A DNA stretch of 64,000 nucleotides, taken from positions 5,319,216 through 5,383,215 of the forward strand of contig NC_054752.1 in assembly GCF_018143015.1 (NCBI RefSeq), written 5' to 3'. The notes beneath the pieces are model-generated. The model was given only the letters and a program-made list of their open reading frames with translations, searched no databases and was not told the origin of the DNA. Shown one piece after another: positions 1 to 11,965 of this stretch (its first letter is position 1; every line of letters starts with the position of its first letter). The position numbers and the translations under genes were made by a program. Source of the stretch: Lytechinus variegatus. Taxonomy: Eukaryota; Echinodermata; Echinoidea; Temnopleuroida; Toxopneustidae.

Positions 1-9
1 CTTCACTAC

Positions 10-800
10 AACCCCCCTCTCCTGTCTCTCTTTCTCCTTTCTGCTTGTCACATTTTCTCACTATCCCCCTCCCCCTCTCTCCCTCTCTCTGGTCATGCTG
101 GTGTTCCTTTTCTGTCTCTGAATGTTCATTTGCCATCTCCCCCGTCTCTCTCCCCTTTCTGCTTGTCACATTCTCTCACTACCCCCCCCCCCTCTCTATC
201 TATCTATCTCTCTGCTGTTCTTTTTCTGTCTCTGAATGTTCATTTGCCCTCTCCCCCGTCTCTCTCTCCTTTCTGCTTGTCACATTCTCTCACTACCCCC
301 CCCCCTCTCTATCTATCTATCTCTCTGGTGTTCTTTTTCTGTCTCTGAATGTTCATTTGCCATCTCCCCTGTCTCTCTCTCCTTTCTGCTTGTCACATTC
401 TCTCACTACCCCCCCCCCCTCTCTATCTATCTATCTCTCTGGTGTTCCTTTTCTGTCTCTGAATGTTCATTTGCCATCTCCCCCGTCTCTCTCCCCTTTC
501 TGCTTGTCACATTCTCTCACTACCCCCTCTCTATCTATCTCTCTGGTGTTCCTTCTCTGTCTCTGAGTGTTCATTTGCCATCTCCCCTCTCCCTATTTTA
601 CTCTCTTTCTGTCTCGTTCTTTGAATTAATTTCGTCCGATTATTCATCTCTCTCTCTGTGTCTCCCTTCCGTCTCCCCTCTATTTTGTTTCATATGTCTA
701 TATTTCTGTATCTCCCTCTCGTCCCCTCCTGCCCTGTTTCCCTTCCTTTCTGTCTCTTTCACTGCTTGTGTCTTTGTTTCCCCGTCTCTCTCTCCCTCAC
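10..800. repeat. CT-rich minisatellite, ~114-bp unit
   Basis: A pyrimidine-rich block built of about five tandem units of roughly 114 bp. The landmark AATGTTCATTTGCC recurs at about 121, 235, 348 and 462, with a variant at 566. Each unit ends in a run of C and short CTAT repeats. Reading frames through it translate to Ser/Pro/Leu-rich low-complexity peptides and are artefacts. The matching place in duplicon B (37,426-37,800) holds only one unit. Confidence 0.85.
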
Positions 801-1666
801 TTTAGCTCTCTCTGCACATCTCTTTTCTTGCTGATTCTTATTGGTCACATATTAACTTCTGAAATAATTAGTCTTACAGCAGTACAGGATTCTTTGAGGA
901 GCGATGAAATTTATTAAGGCGGAAACCCAAGCATGGCAATGATAGACACCCATTTTCATTTTCCATTTTCATTTTATCAATTGTTTTTAAAGGTCAAGCC
1001 CACCCAAAATAATAAATTGAATCATTATAAAAAAAGTCAAGCAAGCATGACGCTTACAAATTTTATCAAAATCGGATAAAAAATAAAAAAAAGGTATGAC
1101 ATGTTACAGTTTCTCAGTTTTTCCGAAGACAGTCATATGCTTACATGTAAAATAATAACTCAGTGATGTAAATGAGAGAGTCAATAATATCCCTCACCCA
1201 CTTTTCTCTTTTGTTATTGTTTGACATTTTACAACTTTCAATGTTTACAGATTTGACAATAACCAGCTTAAACAAAATTGATTTGTTTTTTCTTAAGTTA
1301 AGTAGTATGAAGAATATGCTAATGATCAGTAACTCGGTTACCTTAATAGTAAAGATAATGTATGAAAATAATAATAAAAAAAGGTGTTTGTATTTATGTT
1401 TGAAAAAAAAAATATTCTAATTATCACTAACATCCCAACTTTTCATAGAAAATATCCTTTGGTAATACAAATATACAGGTTTGTATTGAAATGATTTAGT
1501 GTAACGTATATGCAGACATTTGCTAACTCATGGTTAATAGTAAAATATAATTCATAAAAACAACAATAGACAATCTCAGAAAGCGTTTACAACCTCTTTT
1601 GCAGACTAATGCGCTAACATCCTATTTTCATTTAATACTCATAAGTATTAATACAAAGTCATTACA

Positions 1667-1840
1667 GGGGGGCCGTTTCATAAAGCTGTTCGTAAGTATG
1701 GTAAGTGACTCTAAGAACGAATGGTGAACCTTTCTTACGCGCTAAACCATCGCCAATGGTGTTTACCATTTACCAAAAGAAAGGATCACCAGTCGTTCTT
1801 AAAGTCGCTCTTAACTTACGAACATGTTTATGAAACACCC
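1667..1840. mobile_element. Palindromic MITE-like repeat (copy 1)
   Basis: A short inverted-repeat element. The left end reads GGCCGTTTCATAAAGCTG and the right end is close to its reverse complement (TTATGAAACACCC). Inner arms around AAGAACGA(A/C)TGGTGA pair with TCACCAGTCGTTCTT, so most of the element folds into one hairpin. Related copies lie at 6,805-6,975 and 38,807-38,986, with a 3' half at 56,416-56,492. No coding capacity. Confidence 0.75.
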
Positions 1841-4800
1841 ACCTGTTAGTACGAAACACGAAACGAATTTGATCGATTACAAACCAAACTTTTCAGGACC
1901 CATATGTGATTACATGTATAATCATCATAGTCACAGTATAAAAATACTACATCATTTTCTTACTGGTTTATACATATTGGAAAATTCAAATTTCATACAC
2001 AATATTTCATGATGTCATGTTTTGGCGACCCAGCCTTACAGGGTTTTTTCATAACCTCATGGGAAGCCACGCATTTGATTTTGTATTTTCTCACACTTGA
2101 TGTTTCTTTGTATATTTATTTCATTTGCGATACAAAGATTGAATTGAATTGGATGTATTATAAAACAAAATATTCGTGTCAAATGAATGAAGTTTATAAA
2201 TTTAAATTATATATTCAGTTAGACAAGATAAAGAGTCTGAGGCGGTATTTAGAAAACAAAAAACATATTTACAGCAGTTTATACACCAATTGAGGCAGAA
2301 TAATCTCCTTCAAGCAAATGCATCTACAATATATAGGCCCTATGTTTCAAAAGATTATACTAGCAATCATTTTAGACTATATCAGAATCACCTTTTAAAT
2401 GCACTACAGTAATTGAGAGTAAATAGAAGTATACAGTGTAAGTAAAGCATTATCCTTGTAAATAAACAAATAATACAAAGCTCTAAAAATGTTTTCATGG
2501 TGTTTTTTTACAGTAGATTCAGATATTCAAATGATTTAGTTGTAGTATGTACAAATGATCTTTTATAATTTGTGGTTAATATCAAAATATGATACATAAA
2601 AACATCAAAAGATGATTGGATAAACCGTTTAAAAAACAACTATCGCATACATCCCATATTCCCAATTAAGTTTTGATCATCTTTCCCAATCAAGTTCATT
2701 TACATTATTCAGATGAAAAGTTGACGTCAAACCAATTTTGAATGAACAACGCATTGATAAAAATAATTTCTACAAGCGTGGAAACGATACAAATCTAACC
2801 GATTTCAGTTATTTAAGTAATCATAACAATGCGCCTGCCAACATAATAATTCCCCTTGTCATTCATACATAATGATTGAACATAAATTTACAGCAACACA
2901 GTCACTGCCCGATATAGTATTGAAATAAACGTATTTACATCAGTCTACCACAAACATCTAACTGATCATGTTTATTAAAGCGAATGAATCAATCTTTATA
3001 TATATGAATCTGTTGATATAAAAACTACCAGCAATAAAAAAAAGTCTTCTGTTAAACTCTTGCAGATATTCATTTTGATTCTTGGGAAGAAAAGATGTAA
3101 GCAAACCAGTTTCGATTACACAAAGCATTATAAAACCATTTCCGTTAGGATGAAAATGAAAGAAATCCAACAAATTGCAGTTATCGTTTTAATGCGCCTG
3201 CAACTAAATAGTAAATGAACATAATTTTTATGAACATTCTAGCAAGCAAAGCAGCCATTGACTACTTGAATGGTTTATCATAAATATGCAACTGTTCATC
3301 AAAAACACAATAATTTTTATACACATGGACATTCAAAATCAAACCAGTCATCATTTTAATTAGATTTCCCGTTTCACTCTTGAAGAAGCAAAAAGCAATA
3401 ATGAAAGATTATCCTGTAATGGACCAAAGAAAAACAAAACATAGCTATACTTGACCAAAATCACCATCAAATGCGCATTCTGGTAACAACAGATCCCATT
3501 GGTAAATATACACTATACTGGCATATTTTGGTTACCAAGTCTCAATTGTGAAGTTATACATTACTGCTTATTATAGTTATGTATAATGCATTGTTTTTTA
3601 GCACAAAGTGCAATTAACCAAAATGTATTGTAATCATTGCAACAGCCCCCTCTCTCGGTAAATCCAAGTGATCATAAACATATCATGATCGAGATCATTT
3701 CAGGGGCTATTTCGTATCTAACCATATCAAAATACTTCGTTTTTTTTATGTTGATCTAATGTTGGAAGTGAAAATATACAAACAAGCAAGCAATGTTTAG
3801 ATGTAATGCGCATCGAGATACAGCAAACGTGACCACGATCCTCTCTTAAATCGCAACATTATTCATGTTATTATGAGAACAATTATAATTTAATATAACG
3901 CGTTGAAAGGAGTCAAAGGTACAGTTTCAATCTATAAAGGGGTATAACGCTTCATGTAATGTTAATTTTCATTACTGAATCAAGATATTACTGAACATTC
4001 ATTTAGAGTAACAATTATTGTTTCATTAGCGTGATAAGACCTTGGTAGCTATAATACACGCAATGGACTATTAAAAGGATATTTTTTTTACCGGCATGAT
4101 TACATAAAATTGGGGAATAAGTGCTCAGTATTAAATACGGAACTGAACTCAAATGAAATATGCACGGGTATAGTGATAAAAGAGCTGCTATGCAGACATA
4201 ATTAATATAGGTTTTCCCGCTCTATTTCACTCTTAGTGCATTAAAATAGTTTATTCATTGTCGCTAAAGAGCAACCAAGAATTCAAACTAGTCATTCAAA
4301 ATCGTCATAGGGCAGTCAAAAATTCATAATGGGCATTCAGTTTAGCTTTAGGGCAATCAAAACTCTAAAAACATCAATCAGATTCGTCATAGTGCACTCA
4401 AGTTAACACCGGAGGTCACGTGACTGAAGACAGAGCGTTCAATTTCGCTATTGGGTATCCATGTTCATAACTAGTGCATTCAATTTAGCACTGTATTTAC
4501 ATGACTTGTAATACATATTCAAAAATTCTTCGCTTGTTTTTCTCAACCTGCAGTATGTGTGCCACCAGTGACCATTCATAAAACTGCACTGGACAATGTA
4601 CATTATTCTTTACAGATGCTTGTAAAAAATAATGTAAATTACATAGAAGCAGTGGCCTGCTTATTTAGGAAATTATTTTGTCATATTACGTATATACATT
4701 TAGTTATTATGGTTTTTAAAGAATATAAAAGGTTAAAAAGAATTATACAGTGCGTATCTATAAAAGTTTACACTTAGAAATAATCCTGTATAATCATACA

Positions 4801-5429
4801 TTTGCAATATCCTGAAGATTTTTCCACATTTTAACATTGGTAAAGATCCATTTAAGCAAATGACGATGTACATGTAACTGTCAAAAAATGAATCCGCTTG
4901 AGTGAGCATCACTTACTTTTGAAAAGTTAGTGAAAAATTATTTGCGCAGAACTTTGAAATATAAATGCGAATAAAAGTAGACCTTAATCATGAAGAACAT
5001 GCGGAATTTAGCCAGTGAAACTGATTTGAAGATATCTTTTACCTTTTCAAAACTTGTTTCCTAGCCCAAAACACTTCGAAGAGAGCATTGCACCCCATCC
5101 CCCCCAACACCGAGGCCATCGTGACGATAATAGCTCTACACTGAACTGTGATTTACATGAAATGGTTCAGACTTGATTTACCTTTTGTTAATCATTGTCA
5201 AGCTTGGGAAAAGTATGGAGAAACAAGAATTAAATGAAAAACGAAATATAAACCCAATTTAAAGGATAGAAACTTAATGAAGAGAGCTGGAGATGTCTGA
5301 TAGAAAGTTTTGTTCAGATGCAGTTATGTCCTCAGATCCAGCTGGCACAAAAAAGGGTAAATGTTGTGCTTACTAATGCTTCAATATACCCTGTTCATTT
5401 CAATTGACTAAAGATGCATAGTATTAGAC

Positions 5430-8400
5430 CTCAAAATAACCAATCTGGAATAAAATTATTGGAAATGTTTTTTGAACTGATTTGAGTAGGTATGGGTGAC
5501 AACATTTACCAAAAAAAGTTAGGAGGGAAACGGATTGGGGAAAGTGTTTTTTTTTCAAGGTCAAAGGTCAATGACCTTTTCATATATACTGTATAATGAT
5601 ATCTCTGAGATGGAAAGGCTCAGGTTGGTGATAGTGGTGTCAAAATGCACAAATTTTTACCAGAATATCAAATAAAATAAAATTAAGTACCTAGCATGCA
5701 CATTCACCGATAAAATTCAAGGTCAAAGCCTTTCAAAGGTCAATGACCTTTTTTACATTATATCACCATACTGTATAATGGTATCTCTGAGAAGATAAGG
5801 TACAGGCTAGTGATCATGGTGTCAAAATGTACTAATTCTTACAAGAAGGTAAAATAGAATAAATGTGAGTACCTAGCATGGACATTCACCAATAAAATTC
5901 AAGGTCAAAGCTTTCAAAAGGTCAATGACCTTTTACACTATATAGATATCATACTGTATAATGGTATCTCTGAGATGAAAAGGCGCAGGTTGGTGATCAT
6001 AGTGTCAAAATGCACAGATTCTGATCAGAAGATCAAATAAAATAAGATTAAGGACATAAAATGCATATTCACCCATAAAATTTAAGGCCAAAGGTCAATG
6101 ACCTTTTGTACATTATATAACATATTATATAATGGTATCTCGAAGATAAAACGGCGCAGGTTGGTGTTCTTAGTGTCAGAATACACAGATTCTTACAGAA
6201 AGATCAAATAAAATGAAATTAAGTATCGACAATGCACATTCACCTTAAGACAAAGGTCAATGTCCTTTTTTGACATTAGATAATAATAATGGTATCTCTG
6301 AGATAAAACACCGCAGGTTAGTGATCTTGGTGCCAAAATGCAAAGATTTGTACAATAATCTTCTGAATATGGGTAGGATAGGTCTAACTCTCATGTCACA
6401 GCTAGCATCATCTGAGAGCATTTTCAAACAGCAGAGGGATGATAATGAAGTGAAGGCCATCATTAGAGCTGCATGTATATCAACTTCAACAAAGATGAAT
6501 TCCCGTATTATTATTAATGACCATTCATTGCGAGCTGCCAGAATCTCTTGAGATGCTAATGTTGCAAGACAAGACTTCATATCTGCTCTCTGCCGTACGT
6601 CACCCATGATGCTATTTCTACTAGGTATGAGTGTGTACAAGGATCATTATTTGGTCCAGAAAAACTGATTGTTATCATGCATAGTAATGAAATTCAAAAG
6701 GAGATAATAGCTTAAAAGTACACATCCATTGACCTAACAAAACTCCTACAGCTCCAGTTCTTAAGAATCAAGCTATGCAACATATCAGTAATTATGTAGA
6801 CCCTGGGTGGTGTTTCATAAAGCTGTTCGTAAAGTTACACTCAGCTTTACGCACGACTGGAACCTGTTTTGTGCTAAATCAGTTACATAGGGAGATCATT
6901 TAGCACAAGAAGGGGTTACCAGTCGTGCGTAAAGTCATTCGTATCTTACGAACAGTTTTATGAAACGGGCCCCTGGTCTGATATCCCTTGACAGAACGTT
7001 GAAAGGGTCAGATCAAAGTCCTGAAAATGTCAGAAGGTTTTCAAGAGTTTAATAACTCTTTGCTGAAGATGAGACACTTAACTTCATTTACTATGACAAA
7101 AGCTGCAGTTCTAATGATTGCCTTATTTTAATTCTTCATCATTGTCCCTGGCTATATGAAAATGTTCTTAGATGATGCATGCCATTAGGGTTAGGGGTTA
7201 TCCTTTTCATTTACAGATAAAGTTATAGTTTATAGTATTGATTGTAGCAATTGAGGTTAGTGACCTATTTCTACAGAAAATTAGTACATTGATTTAGATT
7301 TATAAAATGCATATGTAAATGCTGCTACTTTAGACAACTTCACCATTTTAGATTATACATGATTTTTGTTACACTTTTGGAAATGCATTACTACAATATA
7401 TATCAAAAAGTGCTATTTGATATCGATTTCACCTCGAACTTGTATTTTGACGTCATCATTGGTCAAGGAATCAACTTTTAAATTTGTGTTCATTTTCCAT
7501 GGAGGTCAGTCTTTTTCCCATTAGAATCACTACAATGAAGTTATCAAGTTATCGACCTATTTACATAAATTCCCTAACGTTATTGATATAGATAATTGAC
7601 TTCTAACCCTTAAGTATATTTTCCATGGCCATTATTTATCCTTATTTCGGAGTGAAAATATTAAACATCCAAGTTTTCATTACAAATAGGTATCTTTCTA
7701 TAATTCACAAATAAAATGTGAATATAATGAATCAATATCTTTTTTTGGGGGGGGGAAACATGCATGGATGTATAAATATTTATTAACTTTTGACCTTTCA
7801 TAAATTGACTTTGGATATCAAAGGTGAAGGTTAATTCTTTATGATTATTTTGTGCCTTTTCATCTTCTTGCAAAAATTGCTTTTTGACACCAAATCACCA
7901 TCATGCAGCATTTTATTTCAGAGATACCATTATACAATATATAGCCTATGGAAATAGGTCTTTGACTTTGAACTTAATGGATTAATATGCATGCTGGGTA
8001 CTTGATTTTATTTCATTTGACCTTCCTGTAAGAACCTCTGCATTTTGACACCAAGATCACCAACCTGCGACTTTTCATCTCAGAGATACCATCATACCGT
8101 ATATAATGCTAAAAAGGTCATTGACCTTTGAAAGGCTTTGACCTTGAATTTCATTGGTAAATGAGCACTGTGTGTACTTTATTTGATTTTATTTGATCTT
8201 CTTGTAAGAATCTGTTCATTTTGACACCAAGATCACCAAACTGCGCCTTTTCATCTCAGAGATACCATTGTAAAAAAATATGGTATATAATGTAAAAAGG
8301 GTCATTGACCTTTGAAAGGCTTTGGCCTTGAATTTCATCGGTGAACAAACATTGTAGGCACTTGATTTGATCTTCCTGTAAGAATCTGTGCATTTTGACA

Positions 8401-8965
8401 CCAAGATCACCAACCTGCGCCTTTTCGTATCAGATATACCATTATACCGTATACCGTATATGTTTTTAAAAAGGTCAATGACCTTTGAAAGGCTTTGACC
8501 TTGAATGTTTTTGGTTAATGTGCATTCTGGGGACTTAATTTCATTTTAATTGATCTTCCTGTAAGAACCTCGGCATTTTGACACCAAGATCACCAACCTG
8601 TGCATTTTCATCTTAGAGGTATCACTATACCATATATGGTATATAGTGGAAAAAAAGGTAATTGACCTTTGAAAGGCTTTGACCTTGAATTTCATCGGTG
8701 AATGAGCATTGTAGGTACTTGATTTGATTTTTTTTATCTTCTGGTAAGAATCTGTGCATTTTGACACCATGATCACCAACTTGTCGTATTTTATGTGGGA
8801 GATACCATGATACAGTATATTTAAAAAGGTCATTGACCTTTGACCTTGAAAAAAAAAACACTTTTCCTAACCCGTATTCTTCCTAACTTTTGTTTGGTAA
8901 ATATTGACATCCATACCTACTAAAATCAGTCAAAAAACCATTTCCAATAATTTTATTCCAGATGG
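5430..8965. repeat. Long inverted repeat with ~185-bp tandem units
   Basis: The left arm (5,430-6,640) and right arm (7,900-8,965) are inverted copies, each of several units of about 185 bp. Every unit has the motif TGGTATCTCTGAGAT, a GTGTCAAAATGCA block and a palindrome of the form AGGTCA-N-TGACCT (for example 5,565-5,577, 5,737-5,749, 5,919-5,931, 6,092-6,104, 8,115-8,127, 8,472-8,484). The arms end in the same sequence, CTGGAATAAAATTATTGG. The centre (6,640-7,900) holds a palindromic MITE and no gene. Confidence 0.8.
6805..6975. mobile_element. Palindromic MITE-like repeat (copy 2)
   Basis: A second member of the family seen at 1,667. It begins GTTTCATAAAGCTGTTCGTA and ends TACGAACAGTTTTATGAAAC, with inner arms ACGCACGACTGG and CCAGTCGTGCGT. 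The ends are more complementary than in copy 1. It sits in the centre of the long inverted repeat. Confidence 0.75.
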
Positions 8966-10150
8966 TAACTAATTATGGGATACTAGCAGGGAAAATGTGT
9001 AAGAAATGTTTCGCAGGGTAAGTTTCATTTCGCCCTTTCCCCTTGACACAACGTGAAAAGCATTTCTGCGAGCTTTACGAAAATGGACAGTGCTCACTCA
9101 AGTGTAACATTCTGTCAAAACGTTAACTTTTATTGGATAGAGACCCAAACATAAGATTATATGTGAAAAATTACCCACACGTTGTATATTTTTTCAATTC
9201 TCAAGGTTTTTTCAAAGTGTAAATTTTTTTTGACAGGATGCGCACTGTATAAGGTAAGAAAACCGTAGTCAATGTCTTAAGTTATAATGAAAATATTATT
9301 GTTTCAAATGATTAAAGTCATATGAAATAGATGCAAGATAAAAAAAATATTAAACGCAAATATGAAACAAGAAAATTATGATATTGTATACATTCTATGT
9401 TTATGTCTCTTGTCAATGCATATATCGAAGAGATGGTGAAAATGACAAAAATGAAAATATTCAGCCATCCGATATTTATTTTTTGTTTCACTGACTGCAG
9501 TAAGCTCATAAAATTGAAGAAAATAAACATGAGAAAGTTATAAAACAAATAGGTGTGCTAAATTGCATACACAAATTGTATAATTGGATGCACAATGGCT
9601 AAATTGAATGCCCTAGCATAGCTCGAGGGGGTTTCACGGGCGAACTTGGTTGAACTACGTACAAATTCGTACGCCGAGGGGCGGATTTGGTTGCTCTAAA
9701 TCGATCATGAATGCCAAATGGACATTTTGGTCGCACTATAGCGAATTTGAATGCCGACTGGTGATGTTGGCTGCCCTATCTAATGAATTGAATGACCTGT
9801 TCATACTTTATCATGCACTGCGTGCGAAATTCAATGACCTATCTTTACTTTTGCATGCACTAAGTACGAAATTGGACGGGAAAACCTATATTAATGTTTA
9901 CTCAAGCCAAGAAAGCAACAGCGTAGTCTGGTATAAGATATTCTGACACAACGTATACAGTAAAATAGCATATCCCTGACAGGTTTCCATTATGAATACG
10001 AAGCTTACCCATAAAGAAACCATGAATTACAATGAATCTTGTGTTTTCATTATTTTTTTTCTTTTCGATTTGAAAGCACACAATGGTAAGATCTAACAAC
10101 ATTCCCAATTTCATTTGTTTGTTCGGTATAATGATTCATCCGTCATGGAT

Positions 10151-11965
10151 CTAGAGGATGAATGTCTTTTTGAATATGAGAATATTATCTCCATCACATG
10201 CAATCATATTCCCTGATGACGTCATCATCACTCGAGATGTGAGAAGATGATTGAATCTATTCCCCAGTCTAGTTGATAAAGGGAATGATGCTACTCTTCT
10301 CTTCTTCATATCACCCTCACTCATCACCTGATCAATCACACACGTCTTGTTCTCATCATCTGATGTCACGACGTAGAGGTCGTCTGTCATACGATCAACA
10401 CACACATTCAAGATGACATCACTGTGGGGGATTTCCCTATGATCACCCTCTCTGTCAATGATGAGTGCTCTGCGATCTGCTATTCAGGGTTGAGCGATGA
10501 TGTGACCTGATGACAGCACATCGCACATTGCTATCTTCTCTTTACACGTGATGGTATTGATAATCTCATCATTAGCTGGGTTGATGACGTATATCATAGA
10601 CTGACCAATTTCAGCAGCGATGATCATCCCATCCTGATCGATTGCAACGCGCACCCCTGCATCAGTACGCGTCGTGTTTCTTGGTATTGTGACGTCATTG
10701 ATATGATTCCACTGTCTGTCGTATACACTGATGCACCCAGGTAGACTGTCTCCTGTACAACCTTTGATGTATCTACCACATACTATCTTGTCATCATTCT
10801 GTACTGCACATGAGATTATACATGATGTATCACTACCGTTGATCACTCTCTGTGTGGTTTTGCTGTTCAAATCTAACATGTAGGTATGTGTTCCACCGAT
10901 ATTAAAATCTGTGATCATCACCTTATCTTCATCTATACATCCAACAATATACGGGTATCTGATTTTATCTCTGACATTGATTGTATCAATGAGCTTCCAC
11001 TCTCCATCATACCCATCAATTCTTCCATCATACTTCTCTCTCCCAACACCCTTCACAAACCTCACACCTGATACAACACGATTTATTTCTTTCACCTCGC
11101 CCTCATTCAGTTGCTTCTTTAGTTCCTCACTCACTGATGCATGCACACGATGTCCATCTATGACAATAGTTTTATCGTCTTCAAGAACTTTGTCCAGTGT
11201 CTCTTTTGCTTTCTCTGCTGATTTGGTGTCGTCTTGCCACGATTTCTCAAGCTCTCCAATCTTTCTTTCGATCTCTTGAGCGATCTTCTGAATGTCAGCA
11301 TGAAGAATGCACTGTTTATCTTTTATCGACTTTCGTCTTTTCTCTGCAATTGAACGATTTTCTTCATGCCGCTTCTCTCGCTTCTCATTGTTTTCGTGAA
11401 TCTTATCCTGGAGCTTTCGAATCTCCTTTTGAATTTGTTCATTTTCCCCATTAACTTCCTTGTCGATCTTATCAGCATCTTCCCTTTCTCTTGCTGTGTC
11501 TTTTTCGATCGCGATTTCGATTACGGAATCAACGTCGTTCTGAATTTTTTGCAAATGTTCGTCTGCGAATTGTCTGGTGTGACGAATCTCAATGCCTTTG
11601 ATTCCATGCATCTCTAATCTGTCGATCACCTTTTTGCTGAGGATGCCGAGAGAGGCTTTGATTTCCGGGAGTGCGTCCTCTACGTCTTGTTTCAAACATT
11701 GCTGTTGCCCATGATCTATTAGAGTGCAAGAGACACATAAAGGGATGCCATGGGTCTTACAATATAGATCAATTAATTTATCATGTTTCTCACAGTACAT
11801 GTTAAGCCCACCTCTTCGTGCTATTCCGATGCATTCTTTTTTCAAGGCACAGTCATGACAGAGTTCTTTCTTCTCCTTCACGTAGAACGTGACGTCAGTA
11901 ATCGATTCACAGTCGGCTTCTTCACAAACAGCTCCCTCTTTTACAGAGCTTAATTCAGACGCCAT
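10151..11965 (-). pseudogene. B-box zinc-finger / TRIM-like protein gene, broken by an in-frame stop
   Basis: An intronless frame starting at 11,965 reads 493 residues to a TGA at 10,484-10,486. It then continues in the same frame for about 110 residues to 10,151. Residues 14-45 form a cysteine-rich B-box1-like stretch (C14, C19, C36, C39, C45). Residues 58-90 are a B-box type 2 finger (C58, H61, C69, H72, C77, C80, H85, C90). Residues ~100-275 are strongly charged and predicted coiled coil, and the rest resembles a beta-propeller (NHL/TRIM-type) region. There is no RING finger ahead of the B-boxes, so ubiquitin-ligase activity is not implied. The copy in duplicon C has AGA (Arg) where this copy has TGA, so the stop is a single-base nonsense change. 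A 6-bp in-frame difference and a 4-bp difference near the C-terminus also separate them. Such genes are numerous in echinoderms; the specific role is unknown. A truncated protein ending within the propeller could still be made. Confidence 0.8.

Larger units (their letters stand above)
4748..9247. mobile_element. Nested Tc1/mariner-like TIR element
   Basis: Lies inside the outer element. The left end is TA|CAGTGCGTATCTATAAAAG and the right end reads as the complement CAGTGCGCATCCTGTC, both followed inward by TTTACACTT. A TA dinucleotide flanks each end (4,746-4,747 and 9,248-9,249), as in Tc1/mariner insertions. No transposase frame is present, so it would be non-autonomous. Duplicon B keeps the left end (41,849) but has lost the right end at the junction near 56,410. 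Confidence 0.6.
4209..9887. mobile_element. Outer 5.7-kb TIR element (non-autonomous)
   Basis: The ends are inverted repeats: left AGGTTTTCCCGCTCTATTTC, right the near reverse complement ending CGGGAAAACCT. Inside each end lie about 250 bp of degenerate short repeats built on GGGCATTCAATTTAGC (left, 4,260-4,510) and its complement (right, 9,590-9,870). Flanks are ATAT on both sides (or TA, if TA is counted as part of the target). Duplicon C has the uninterrupted site at 63,331-63,350 with a single ATAT, so this is a genuine insertion absent from C. No transposase reading frame is visible. Superfamily not assigned. Confidence 0.75.
1..11965. repeat. Duplicon A (left segmental copy)
   Basis: Non-coding DNA plus a terminal B-box gene, repeated with high similarity at 37,426-56,410 (B) and 56,411-64,000 (C). 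Landmarks that recur in order are the CT-rich block, a palindromic MITE, the stretch with the palindrome-rich inverted repeat, and (in A and C) the 3' end of the B-box gene. 4,000-4,840 is almost identical to 41,090-41,935. Between 800 and 4,208 I see no credible gene. The short reading frames there are not backed by codon structure, and their apparent conservation follows from the duplication itself. Confidence 0.85.

Noticed and set aside
45..805. Ser/Pro/Leu-rich proteins in the CT-rich block
   Set aside because: Several overlapping frames in different phases are open at once, as expected for pyrimidine-only repeats.
6257..6640. 127-residue minus-strand protein, mirrored near 53,515-53,799
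   Set aside because: It lies entirely in the arm of the long inverted repeat, overlaps a frame on the other strand and shows no domain features.
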